Translations under genes and position numbers: made by a program
In this document: piece by piece, positions 31,291 to 39,915 of the stretch
Layout: each line of letters opens with the position of its first letter
Position numbering within the stretch: position 1 is the stretch's first letter
Notes under the pieces: generated by a model
Databases searched by the model: none
Seen by the model: the letters and a program-made list of their open reading frames with translations, nothing else
What the model was told of the DNA's origin: nothing
Assembly (NCBI GenBank): GCA_036742455.1
Contig: DAINQU010000023.1
Coordinates: forward strand, 1 to 43,728
Direction of reading: 5' to 3'
DNA length: 43,728 nucleotides
From: CAIKZZ01 sp036742455
GTDB lineage: Bacteria; Pseudomonadota; Gammaproteobacteria; Steroidobacterales; Steroidobacteraceae

Positions 31291-32720
31291 GCGCCGCGGT
31301 GTCAGACGCGTCGTTCGCGGCTCGACGGCAGGCGGCGCTCGGTGATGCGGACTTGCGCGATGCGCTCGGCAATATCCAGACCCATCTGGTCGAAGGGCGC
31401 CGTCGTGCTCTCGCGGACGTCCCGCAGTTCGACGCCTTGCGTGACGAGGCGTCGCGCATCAAAACCCATGCGCTCGATCACCTCGACATCTATTTGGAGC
31501 AGTTCGCGGCGGCCGTGACCACCGCGGGCGGGCACGTCCACTGGGCGGACACGGGCGCCGACGCGAAAGCGATCATCCAGACCCTTTGCGAGTCGGTGCA
31601 GGCGCGCGCCATCGTCAAGGGGAAGTCGATGGTCTCGGAGGAGATCGAGCTGTCGTCGTTTCTGGAGGCGCAGGGCTATCAGGTCGTCGAAACCGACCTG
31701 GGCGAATACATCATCCAGTTGCGCGAGGACCGTCCCAGTCACATTGTGGCGCCCGCCGTTCATCTTAAGCGCGGCCATTACGCCGACGCCTTCCGCGCGC
31801 ATCACACGGCGTTACCGCCGGATCGCGATATCGCCGAACCCGAACAGCTGCTCGCGGAGGCTCGCGCCATTCTGCGCGAGAAATTTTTGGGCGCCGACGT
31901 GGGGATCACCGGCGCCAATTTCTTGGTCGCCGAGACCGGCTCTGCGGTCGTCGTGACCAACGAAGGTAACGCGGACCTCGCGATGACCTTGCCAAAGGTG
32001 CACATCGTGCTCGCCACCTTGGAAAAGGTGGTGCCGACGCTCGACGACGCGCTCACGCTGGTGCGGGTTCTGGCGCGCTCCGCCACTGGCCAAGCCATTA
32101 GCGCCTATACCACCGTGGTGTCGGCCCCGGGTAAGGACACCGCGGTGGCCGGACCCGAACAGTTTCATGTGGTGCTCCTGAACAACGGGCGCACGGATCT
32201 CCTACAGGGCCGCGAGCGGCCGATGCTGAAATGCATACGCTGCGGCGCCTGCATGAATCATTGCCCGGTGTACGGCGCGATCGGCGGTCATGCCTACGGA
32301 TGGGTCTACCCCGGGCCCATGGGCTCGGTGCTGTCACCGACGTTGGATGGGCGCGCCGCGCACCGGGAATTGCCCCACGCGTCGACGTTCTGCGGCCGCT
32401 GCGACAGCGTGTGTCCGGTACGCATCCCGTTGACGAGTTTGCTGCGGGGGCTGCGCGACGAACAGAGCGCGACGGGCCTCGCGGCGCCTTGGCCGCGCCG
32501 GTGGCTGCGACTGTGGGGTTGGATGGTGCTGCGGCCGCGTCTGTATCGCACCGTTGTCAGCCTCGGGGCTCGGTGGGTGCGCATCGGGACGTCGGGCCGG
32601 TTGCGGCGGCTGCCGTTCTTGCGCGGGTGGTTCGACAGTCGCGACTTGCCGGCGCCCGCGGCGCAGTCGTTCCGGTCGCTGTGGGCCGCGCGTCAGGCCG
32701 GCCGGGGGACGCCGTCATGA
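31287..32720 (+). CDS. LutB-like iron-sulfur protein with LUD domain
   Basis: 477 residues. The N-terminal LUD domain has KGKSMVSEEIELSSFLEAQG, TDLGEYIIQLREDRPSHIVA and GITGANFLVAETGSAVVVTN. It is followed by a ferredoxin-type pair of clusters: CIRCGACMNHCPVYGAIGG and FCGRCDSVCPVRIP. The C-terminus is Arg/Leu/Trp-rich. The start is the GTG at 31287, overlapping the lutA-like stop, with GGAGGA just upstream. It is the middle subunit of the LutABC-like set. Confidence 0.9.
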   Translation: MSAAVSDASFAARRQAALGDADLRDALGNIQTHLVEGRRRALADVPQFDALRDEASRIKTHALDHLDIYLEQFAAAVTTAGGHVHWADTGADAKAIIQTLCESVQARAIVKGKSMVSEEIELSSFLEAQGYQVVETDLGEYIIQLREDRPSHIVAPAVHLKRGHYADAFRAHHTALPPDRDIAEPEQLLAEARAILREKFLGADVGITGANFLVAETGSAVVVTNEGNADLAMTLPKVHIVLATLEKVVPTLDDALTLVRVLARSATGQAISAYTTVVSAPGKDTAVAGPEQFHVVLLNNGRTDLLQGRERPMLKCIRCGACMNHCPVYGAIGGHAYGWVYPGPMGSVLSPTLDGRAAHRELPHASTFCGRCDSVCPVRIPLTSLLRGLRDEQSATGLAAPWPRRWLRLWGWMVLRPRLYRTVVSLGARWVRIGTSGRLRRLPFLRGWFDSRDLPAPAAQSFRSLWAARQAGRGTPS

Positions 32721-33370
32721 GCGCCACGGTCATGGCTAAGGTCCGCGCGGCGCTCGGCCCGGATATCGCCTCGCGTCGGCAGGCCGTGGCGCAGTGGATG
32801 GCGGCGGGACGCGCGTCCGGCACGCCGGCGTTGGCCGCCTCGGTGTCTGCCGCGGACGCGGTGGCGATTTTTGTCGCCCGCGCCCGCGCCGTCAAAGCGA
32901 CGGTGGACGTGATTGCGGCGGCCGCCTTGGCCGAGCGCATCGGTACGCAGACGGCGCAGTGGGGCAGGCACGGCGGTGTGGCGATCGCGGATCGGCCGGT
33001 GTTGCGTGCGCTGCGGGAGGCGCCGTGGGCGAATGGCGCTCGGATCGGTGCGGTGACGGCCACCGATGCGGTCGGCATCGTGCAGGCCGACGGCGGGGCG
33101 GCCGAAACCGGCACCCTCGTCCTCGTCTCTGGTCACGGGCAGCCGACGGCCATGGCGTTCTTACCGGAGCATTGCATCGCCGTGGTGCCGGCATCGGCCA
33201 TCCGGCTCGACTACAACGCGGTGATTCGTGCGCACTGCGCAGGGCGTGATTGGCCGCGGTCGATCAATCTCGTGACGGGTCCGTCGCGTACCGCGGATAT
33301 CGAGGAAGTGCTATTACTCGGGGCACACGGTCCGCGATCGCTCACGATCTACGTGCTTGAGGATTGCTAG
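32717..33370 (+). CDS. LutC-like LUD-domain protein
   Basis: 217 residues. The LUD domain is seen in GIVQADGGAAETGTLVLVSG, TAMAFLPEHCIAVVPASAI and INLVTGPSRTADIEEVLLLG, then AHGPRSLTIYVLE. The ATG at 32717 overlaps the lutB-like stop (ATGA). The N-terminal half is Ala-rich and less conserved. It completes the lutABC-like operon; 58 bp then separate it from the permease. Confidence 0.88.
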   Translation: MSATVMAKVRAALGPDIASRRQAVAQWMAAGRASGTPALAASVSAADAVAIFVARARAVKATVDVIAAAALAERIGTQTAQWGRHGGVAIADRPVLRALREAPWANGARIGAVTATDAVGIVQADGGAAETGTLVLVSGHGQPTAMAFLPEHCIAVVPASAIRLDYNAVIRAHCAGRDWPRSINLVTGPSRTADIEEVLLLGAHGPRSLTIYVLEDC

Positions 33371-33428
33371 CGCCGCGTAGCCACCGAATCGTCGATGACG
33401 GCCGCCGAGCCGATAGGGAGTTCATGAC

Positions 33429-34790
33429 GTGACCAGTGCCGCCACCTTGCAGGTTGAAAGCCACAGCATCGACTTCGTGCCGACGACGGAGCGGTATGGC
33501 ACGCCGCTGCGCCTCTTTACGATCTGGTTCAGCATCAATTTATCGATCGTGTGTGCCGCGGTCGGCGCGCTTGGGCCGGCATCGGGGCTGTCGCTTGGCT
33601 GGAGCGTGATCGGCATCGCCGTCGGTAATGCCCTCGGCACCCTGATTATGGCCGGACACTCCGCGCAAGGCCCGCACCTCGGCGTGCCGCAGATGATCCA
33701 AAGTCGCGCCCAGTTCGGCGTGCTCGGCGCGGCGGTACCGTTGATCGCCGTGGTGATGACCTACACGCTCTACACGGCGGCCGACGGGCTCTTGGTCGAA
33801 GGACCCATCGATACGCTGCTGCACTGTGGCAACAGCGTCGCGTTGATTCTGTTCGGTGTGCTCACCATCGCGATTGCCTACGTCGGCTACGAGTTGATTC
33901 ATCGCCTTGGGGTGGTGCTTGCGTTCACGTCCGCGGCGCTGTTCATCGCGGCGTTCTGGTTGTACGTCCGGGGTGGGGCAGGGGCGCTACCGATGGCGCC
34001 GCCGGTCGAGCACCCGTTCCGCGCGCCGCTGTTCATGCTGATGGTCACGCAGGCGGCGGCTTGGTCGCTCAGCTTCGGCCCCTACGTCGCCGATTACTCG
34101 CGCTACCTGCCCGCGACGGTGCGCGCCTCGACGACCTTCTGGGCGACCGCGCTCGGCTGCTTTGCCGGCACCACGCTCGTGATGGCGTTTGGCGCCTATC
34201 TGTCGGATCGCGCGACAGCACTGGGTGCGGATCCCGGTGGGGCGGTGGCTGCCGTCTTTGGGCCGTTGAAGCCGGTGGCGCTTGCCCTCGTGGTCCTGTC
34301 GGTGCTGCAGGGCAACGTGATGAACCTGTACAGCGCGTACATGTCGTCGGTCACGATTTTTTCGGCGATCCAGCGCATGAACCGCATCGGTCAGATGACG
34401 AAGTTGTGGGTCATGACCCTGCTCATGGCGGCCGCGACGCTGATCGCGTTGTGGGCGCAGGACAATTTTCAGACCTACTTTGCCGACATCCTCAGCGTGA
34501 TGATCTACCTGCTGGTGCCCTGGAGTGCGATCAATCTCGTGGACTACTACGTCGTGCGCAAGGGGCATTACGTCATAGCGGATTTCTTTCGCCTGGACGG
34601 CCAATACAGCGCGGTGCGCGTGGACACGCTGGCGATTTATCTCGTGGGGATTTTGGCGCAAGTGCCGTTTATGAATCTGTCGTTCTTTGCCGGTTCCATT
34701 GCGCAACGCCTCGGCGCGGATCTGGCCTGGGCGCCGGGTTTGGTGATTCCGGCCGTCATTTTTGCCTGGCGGGAGCGCGGTCGTGTCTGA
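33429..34790 (+). CDS. NCS1-family permease (cytosine/purine/hydantoin type)
   Basis: 453 residues with about twelve membrane segments. NCS1 features: FSINLSIVCAAVGALGPASG, GHSAQGPHLGVPQMIQSRAQ (typical ..G..LG.PQM..SR..FG), and FGPYVADYSRYLPATVRAST. The family imports nucleobases, hydantoins, thiamine and allantoin, and similar permeases occur in some pseudomonad histidine/urocanate utilisation loci. The start is the GTG at 33429 with GGGAG eight bases upstream. It sits between the lutABC-like set and the TonB receptor, and probably carries the island's substrate across the inner membrane. Confidence 0.9.
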   Translation: MTSAATLQVESHSIDFVPTTERYGTPLRLFTIWFSINLSIVCAAVGALGPASGLSLGWSVIGIAVGNALGTLIMAGHSAQGPHLGVPQMIQSRAQFGVLGAAVPLIAVVMTYTLYTAADGLLVEGPIDTLLHCGNSVALILFGVLTIAIAYVGYELIHRLGVVLAFTSAALFIAAFWLYVRGGAGALPMAPPVEHPFRAPLFMLMVTQAAAWSLSFGPYVADYSRYLPATVRASTTFWATALGCFAGTTLVMAFGAYLSDRATALGADPGGAVAAVFGPLKPVALALVVLSVLQGNVMNLYSAYMSSVTIFSAIQRMNRIGQMTKLWVMTLLMAAATLIALWAQDNFQTYFADILSVMIYLLVPWSAINLVDYYVVRKGHYVIADFFRLDGQYSAVRVDTLAIYLVGILAQVPFMNLSFFAGSIAQRLGADLAWAPGLVIPAVIFAWRERGRV

Positions 34791-34811
34791 GGCGCGCGAC
34801 CCTGCACTAAC

Positions 34812-34823
34812 TTGTCTAGACAT
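34812..34823. promoter_or_regulatory. HutC-type operator in front of the TonB-dependent receptor
   Basis: TTGTCTAGACAT, identical to the site at 26055-26066, ~56 bp upstream of the receptor start codon and just past the permease stop. It implies a separate promoter for the receptor. Confidence 0.75.
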
Positions 34824-34878
34824 CCCTACACAGGCTAAGGTAGATTTCAGTACACCCTTTCATCCCACGGAGTACACC

Positions 34879-37275
34879 ATGCACCGTCAACGCCTCCCAT
34901 CGGGTCGATACGTCTCGCTCGCATCCGCCATCGGCTTGATCCTCGGGGGTGCCGCGCACGCGGCAGACACATCGTCCGGGCAGTTGGACGAAGTGGTCGT
35001 GACGGCGCAGAAGCGTGTACAAAGCGCCAAGGACGTGCCGAGCAGCATCTCCGTGTTGGGTGGGGATGATCTGTTGACGCACAACGTGGTGTCGGTCGAG
35101 GATCTGACGCGCGCGGTCCCGGGCATCTCGTTCAATTCCGGCGGTAGCGGCATTGGTGTCGGTGTCGGTCAGACGAACATCGCCATTCGCGGCATCAGTT
35201 CGTCGTCAGGCGCGTCGACCGTCGGCGTGTATTTCGATGACGTCGCGGTGAACGTCGACAACAAGAACGGCATCGGCGCGCCGGTACCGATGATGTTCGA
35301 CCTCAACCGCCTCGAGGTCCTGCGCGGCCCGCAAGGCACGTTGTTCGGAGCAAGCTCAGAAGGCGGTACCGTCCGCTACATCTTCAACCCGGCGAAGCTG
35401 AACGACACCTCCGGTGAAGTGTCGGCCGACATCGGTGATACCCGCCACGGCGGTACCAACTATCAGGTCACGGCGGTCGGCAACGTACCGTTGATCACGG
35501 ACACGGCGGCGCTGCGCGTTAACTTCGGCTATGACCATCAAAGCGGTTGGATCGACAACTATTCCTTGGACGGTGCGCTGTTGCACCGCGGCGTCAACGA
35601 CAACTCCACCGTGTTCCTGCGTATCGCAAGCACCATCGACGTCAATTCGAGCGTCAAACTGACGCCGCAACTGATCTACCAACAGATCAAGAGTTCGGAC
35701 ACGCCGGTCTTTTACCTGCAGGATCAGGCGTACTATTTGTCGAACCCGTACGGGGTGCCACCGCCGTTGCCAACCGACGGCTTGTATCGCCAGCACAAAC
35801 AAGTGCCGGAGCCCTCGAACGATCGAGTGATCATTCCCTCGCTGACGGCGACGGTGGATATGGGTTCGGCGGACTTCACGTCGGTGTCGAGCTACTACTA
35901 CCGTCCGTACGATCGCACCACCGACGGCACGACCTTCGACAGCTATGTCTTGGCCGTCGGTATCCTCGGCCGACCGCCGACGGATCGCGTGCTCGCGACC
36001 TTGCCGTCGCCGGTCTATCAGCCGGTGACCTACCGGACGGTGTCGCAGGAGTTCCGGATCGCCTCGCACGAGCCGGGTGCCGGTCAGCCGAACGTGCATT
36101 GGGTCGTGGGGTTGTACTACAGCGACCAGAAGGCGGATTACTCCAACAACGACTACATCCCGGGCCTGCAAGCCACGTTCCTGCAGACCTATGGGTACGA
36201 CATCAATAGCGCCTCGTCGCCGGTGGGCGTCCCGTCTATCCCGAATCTGTACGCCAAAGATGCGATTTATCTGGAGACGGGCACCTACGACACGAAGCAG
36301 TACGCGATCTTCGGGCAGGCCGAGTACCAGTGGGCGCCGCGTTGGCACGCCAGTGCCGGCATCCGTACCACCTACGCCAAAGCCTCGACCTCGGTGCAAC
36401 AGGGCGGGTTCTTTGCCGGCGGGCCGTTCGCCGTACAGAAGTCGGATCAGTACACCTCAACGACGCCGAAAGCGTCGGTGATCTACGATCTCACCGACAA
36501 CGCCACCGTGTACGCGAGCGCCGGCAAGGGCTTCCGACTGGGCGGTGAGTTGTACACCCCGTTGCCGACGAGTGCGGGCAATATCTGTGCCGGGGACTAT
36601 CAGACCTTCGGTCTCGGCGCCAATCCCTCGAGCGCGTACGATTCGGACGGCTTGTGGAGTTACGAGGTCGGCAGCAAAGGTCGCGCGTTGGATCGATCCG
36701 TGTCCTTTAACGTTGCCGGCTATTACGTGAAGTGGAATAACCTGCAGCAGTCCATCTATCTGCCGACCTGCGGGTATTACGACACGGTCAACATCGGTAA
36801 CGCCGAGATCTACGGTACGGAACTCGAACTGCATTACAAGCCGGAAGCGGCGCCGGGCCTCACGATCGGGTTGAACGGGGGTACCACGCACGCGGTACTG
36901 CTGTCGTCGACCAATCTGCTGACCGCACAGCCGGGTCAGCGCATTCCCAACACGCCCCGATGGACGGCGGTGGGATCCTTGGAATACAGCCTGTCGATCG
37001 GAACGTATGGTCGGGGCTTTGTAGCCTGGGACTACGCGTACACCGGCGCGTCCAACGGCAGTTACCAGGTCGGCAATCCGAACTACATCAACCCGGCCTA
37101 TGGCGTGATGAACCTCTCCATCGGGGTTGAGCAGGACGCCTGGCAGGTGCAGTTGTATGCGCGCAATCTGGGCAACAACCAGACGATCATTCAGAGCCCG
37201 ACGATCAACTCGCTGGTCACCGGTTACACGGTACAGCCGATGACGGCCGGGATACGCGTGACGCGCCGGTTCTGA
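34879..37275 (+). CDS. TonB-dependent outer-membrane receptor
   Basis: 798 residues. A signal peptide (MHRQRLPSGRYVSLASAIGL, then ILGGAAHAA) is followed by the plug domain with the TonB-box-like DEVVVTAQKR, SISVLGGDDLL, NIAIRGISSSSG and LEVLRGPQGTLFGASSEGGT. The rest is a 22-strand type barrel ending in the aromatic YTVQPMTAGIRVTRRF. It is the FecA/CirA-like class common in Xanthomonadales and sphingomonads for non-iron substrates. GGAG lies six bases before the ATG. With the permease it would form the outer-plus-inner membrane uptake route of the regulon. Confidence 0.94.
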   Translation: MHRQRLPSGRYVSLASAIGLILGGAAHAADTSSGQLDEVVVTAQKRVQSAKDVPSSISVLGGDDLLTHNVVSVEDLTRAVPGISFNSGGSGIGVGVGQTNIAIRGISSSSGASTVGVYFDDVAVNVDNKNGIGAPVPMMFDLNRLEVLRGPQGTLFGASSEGGTVRYIFNPAKLNDTSGEVSADIGDTRHGGTNYQVTAVGNVPLITDTAALRVNFGYDHQSGWIDNYSLDGALLHRGVNDNSTVFLRIASTIDVNSSVKLTPQLIYQQIKSSDTPVFYLQDQAYYLSNPYGVPPPLPTDGLYRQHKQVPEPSNDRVIIPSLTATVDMGSADFTSVSSYYYRPYDRTTDGTTFDSYVLAVGILGRPPTDRVLATLPSPVYQPVTYRTVSQEFRIASHEPGAGQPNVHWVVGLYYSDQKADYSNNDYIPGLQATFLQTYGYDINSASSPVGVPSIPNLYAKDAIYLETGTYDTKQYAIFGQAEYQWAPRWHASAGIRTTYAKASTSVQQGGFFAGGPFAVQKSDQYTSTTPKASVIYDLTDNATVYASAGKGFRLGGELYTPLPTSAGNICAGDYQTFGLGANPSSAYDSDGLWSYEVGSKGRALDRSVSFNVAGYYVKWNNLQQSIYLPTCGYYDTVNIGNAEIYGTELELHYKPEAAPGLTIGLNGGTTHAVLLSSTNLLTAQPGQRIPNTPRWTAVGSLEYSLSIGTYGRGFVAWDYAYTGASNGSYQVGNPNYINPAYGVMNLSIGVEQDAWQVQLYARNLGNNQTIIQSPTINSLVTGYTVQPMTAGIRVTRRF

Positions 37276-37301
37276 CGCGCGGCCCCGACACGCGCGGCCC
37301 G

Positions 37302-37408
37302 TCCGTCGTGCATCGACGGAAGGGCCCGGTTCGAGGGGCTTCGGCGGTTGCGCTGGACTCGCCCACGCCGGGGCCAGCGGTCACGCCCGCGATACCGGGC
37401 GTGACCGC
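37302..37408. terminator. Convergent-end hairpins between TonB receptor and hutH
   Basis: Two inverted repeats: a 7-bp stem TCCGTCG-TGCAT-CGACGGA (37302-37320) and a perfect 12-bp stem GCGGTCACGCCC / GGGCGTGACCGC with an 8-base loop (37377-37408). There is no U-tract on either strand. A bidirectional terminator is likely from the convergent position. Confidence 0.5.
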
Positions 37409-37422
37409 CGATGTCGGTCGGC

Positions 37423-38973
37423 TTACTGGCGTGACGGCAGTACGCGGGTAATGACCTCGGGCCACTCCGCCTGCAGCGACCAGCGCTGCATGGCCTCTAA
37501 GTCCGGCGCGAGCAAACGGTCCTGATCGACAAACGCCACGCGCGAGCGGATCTGCGCGTACAGCGATTCCAGCACGACCGAACTGCGCAACGGTCGGTTT
37601 AACTCGATGCCTTGCGCCGCGGCCATCGCCTCGATGCCCACGATCGCCGCCGTATTCTCCGCCATGCTGGCGAGCCGTCGACCGGCGTAGGTCGCCATCG
37701 ACACGTGATCTTCTTGGTTGGCCGAGGTCGGTAGGCTGTCCACGCTGCTCGGATGCGCCAGCGATTTGTTCTCCGAGGCGAGCGCTGCCGCGGTGACCTG
37801 CGCGATCATGAAGCCGGAGTTCACGCCGCCGTCGCGGACGAGGAAGGGTGGTAGCCCCGAGAGATGCGTGTCGAGCAGCAACGCCATTCGCCGTTCGGAA
37901 ATGGCGCCGATCTCGGCGAGCGCCAACGCGATGATGTCGGCGGCAAAGGCCACCGGTTCGGCGTGAAAATTACCGCCGGAGATCACCTCACCGGTCTCGG
38001 GGAAGACCAAGGGGTTGTCTGAGGCCGCATTGGCTTCGATGGTGAGGATGCGGCTCGCATGCTGCAGATTGTCGAGGCATGCGCCCATCACCTGCGGTAC
38101 GCAGCGGATGGAGTACGGATCCTGCACGCGGCCGCAATGGACGTGCGAGGCCAGAATCTCGCTGCCCTCCAGGAGGCTGCGCAGCGCGGCCGCGACGGCG
38201 ATTTGCCCGGTCTGACCGCGTGCCGCGTGGATGCGCGGATCCAAGGGGGCAGCGGAGCCTTTGATCGCTTCGAGGGAGAGGATCCCCGCGACTAAGCCGG
38301 CGGCAAAGACGCTTTGCGCGGCGTAGAGGCCATGCAAGGCCAGTGCGGTCGAGACTTGCGTCCCGTTGAGCAAGGCGAGGCCCTCTTTGGGACCGAGCGT
38401 GAAGGGTTCGAGTCCGACGACGCGGAGGGCCTCCACAGCCGAGACCGTCTGGCCTTGGACCGTCGCGGTGCCTTCGCCGATGAGCACGCAGGTCAAATGG
38501 GCGAGAGGCGCTAGATCGCCCGAGGCGCCGACCGAGCCTTTGGCCGGAATCACCGGAAAGACATCCGAATTGGCGAGGCGCAGCAGCGCGTCGATGATGT
38601 CCCGGCGGACGCCCGAGTGGCCGCGCGCAAGGCTGATGGCTTTCAGTACGAGGACGAGACGGACGACGGGGTCGGGCAGTCGCTCGCCGAGCCCAACGCT
38701 GTGCGAGAGCACGAGGTTGCGCTGCAACTCCGCCAGACGATCGGCCGGTATGACGGTCTGGGCGAGTTTTCCAAAGCCGGTATTGATCCCGTAGGTCACC
38801 GTACCGCGCGCGACGATGTCTTGCACCGTCTGTTCGGCCGCACGAATGCGCTCGGTCACGCTGTCCGCAAGCGAGACGCAGACGTCCCCCCGATAGATCG
38901 CCTCGAGATCGCCGAGGGGAACGTGGCCAGGGTCGATGGTCAGAGGACGGCGCGTCGAGGTCAGGGTGTGCAT
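37423..38973 (-). CDS. hutH: Histidine ammonia-lyase family enzyme
   Basis: 516 residues, MIO-containing aromatic amino acid lyase. The autocatalytic Ala150-Ser151-Gly152 is in GSVGASGDLAPLAH. Other active-site elements match HutH: Tyr61 in TYGINTGFG, His91 in LVLSHSVGLG (the position that favours imidazole over phenyl substrates), VQDPYSIRCVPQVMGA, ISGGNFHAEP and SANQEDHVSM. Deamination of L-histidine to urocanate is the best prediction. No hutU, hutI or hutG is adjacent. The ATG at 38973 is used; an upstream TTG lies inside the operator. An ergothioneine- or aryl-specific variant cannot be excluded. Confidence 0.87.
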   Translation of the reverse strand: MHTLTSTRRPLTIDPGHVPLGDLEAIYRGDVCVSLADSVTERIRAAEQTVQDIVARGTVTYGINTGFGKLAQTVIPADRLAELQRNLVLSHSVGLGERLPDPVVRLVLVLKAISLARGHSGVRRDIIDALLRLANSDVFPVIPAKGSVGASGDLAPLAHLTCVLIGEGTATVQGQTVSAVEALRVVGLEPFTLGPKEGLALLNGTQVSTALALHGLYAAQSVFAAGLVAGILSLEAIKGSAAPLDPRIHAARGQTGQIAVAAALRSLLEGSEILASHVHCGRVQDPYSIRCVPQVMGACLDNLQHASRILTIEANAASDNPLVFPETGEVISGGNFHAEPVAFAADIIALALAEIGAISERRMALLLDTHLSGLPPFLVRDGGVNSGFMIAQVTAAALASENKSLAHPSSVDSLPTSANQEDHVSMATYAGRRLASMAENTAAIVGIEAMAAAQGIELNRPLRSSVVLESLYAQIRSRVAFVDQDRLLAPDLEAMQRWSLQAEWPEVITRVLPSRQ

Positions 38974-38983
38974 GGTATGTACC

Positions 38984-38995
38984 TGTCTATACAAG
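38984..38995. promoter_or_regulatory. HutC-type operator in front of hutH
   Basis: TGTCTATACAAG on the plus strand, i.e. CTTGTATAGACA on the minus strand, 11 bp upstream of the hutH ATG. The core TGTCTATACA differs from the palindromic copies at one base. Confidence 0.72.
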
Positions 38996-39022
38996 AAAGG
39001 CAGAATGTATCCTATTGGGTTC

Positions 39023-39054
39023 CAAAATCAAGCCGGCGGCGCGATGCCGCCGGC
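39023..39054 (-). terminator. Terminator of the ubiG-side minus-strand operon
   Basis: A 9-bp GC stem (GCCGGCGGC 39032-39040 with GCCGCCGGC 39046-39054), followed on the minus strand by TTGATTTTGG. It lies ~100 bp past the yciK stop and just upstream of the hutH promoter. Confidence 0.75.
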
Positions 39055-39153
39055 GCCGAGATCGTTCGGGATGGGCTGCGGGTGCAGGACGCGGAACAAC
39101 GACTCCGGCACGCCGCCCAAGACGGCACGCGGGGTCGACGTCGTCTGTAAGCT

Positions 39154-39915
39154 CTATCCGACCTGACAGTCGTAACGCCCACCGGAGCGGCCACGGGAGC
39201 CGGGGCCGAGGAGCCACAGGAACGCACCCAGGATGTCCTCCGGGCCTTTCAACGTCGTGGCGTCTTCGGCCGGGTAGGCGAGCGCGCGCATGTCGGTGCG
39301 CGTGGCGCCCGGGTTCACGGTGTTGAAGCGTATGGCGTCGTTGCCCTCGTACTCGTGCGCGAGGACCTCGGAGAGGTTCTCGATACCGGCCTTGGAGACC
39401 GAGTACGCGCCCCAGTAGGCCCGACCGCGTCGGCCCACGGAACTCGAGGTCAGGATCACCGAGGCATCGGTGCTCTTCGTCAGCAGGGGCAAGCAGGCCT
39501 GCGTGAGCGCAAAGGTCGCCGTCAGGTTGACCTGTAAGATGCGGCACCAGGTCGGCACGTCGTAGTGCTCGATGGGCGAGCGCGTCAGCAGCAGCCCCGC
39601 GTTGTGCACGAGTCCATCGAGGCGACCGAATTCGGCGCCGATGGCGGTCGTGACGGCGTCGTAGTTCCCGGCGAGGGCGTTCTCAAGGTCCAACGGCATC
39701 AGCGCGGGCGTTGGGCAGCCGGCGGCGACGAGTGCGTCGTACACCTTCTCGAGCTTTTTCTCGGATCGCCCCGACAGCACGACGGTCGCTCCACAGCGAC
39801 CGGCGGCTAAAGCCAAGGCTCGTCCGATGCCTTTGTTGGCACCGGTGATCAAAATAATCCGGCCCGCCAAATAGTCGGCAGGGGGCTCGAAGCGCGCAAT
39901 CTCAGCAGGGGTCAT
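39154..39915 (-). CDS. yciK: YciK-type short-chain oxidoreductase
   Basis: 253 residues, SDR fold: LAGRIILITGANKGIGRALA, then GLVHNAGLLLTRSPIEHYD, then the catalytic Ser in LTSSSVGRRGRAYWGAYSVSK with Tyr and Lys (split here: SSSVGRRG and YWGAYSVSKAG), and FNTVNPGATRTDMRALAYP. The pattern matches E. coli YciK, whose substrate is unknown. The ATG at 39915 overlaps the stop of the squalene-synthase-like gene (ATGA). It is last in the gph - SQS-like - yciK unit and unrelated to the HutC regulon. Confidence 0.87.
   Translation of the reverse strand: MTPAEIARFEPPADYLAGRIILITGANKGIGRALALAAGRCGATVVLSGRSEKKLEKVYDALVAAGCPTPALMPLDLENALAGNYDAVTTAIGAEFGRLDGLVHNAGLLLTRSPIEHYDVPTWCRILQVNLTATFALTQACLPLLTKSTDASVILTSSSVGRRGRAYWGAYSVSKAGIENLSEVLAHEYEGNDAIRFNTVNPGATRTDMRALAYPAEDATTLKGPEDILGAFLWLLGPGSRGRSGGRYDCQVG

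Noticed and set aside
25266..38973. Sulfopropanediol (hps) catabolic locus
   Set aside because: HisD-like, ADH and SDR fit, but there is no sulfolactate lyase, sulfoacetaldehyde acetyltransferase or sulfite exporter, and HutH and HutC point elsewhere.
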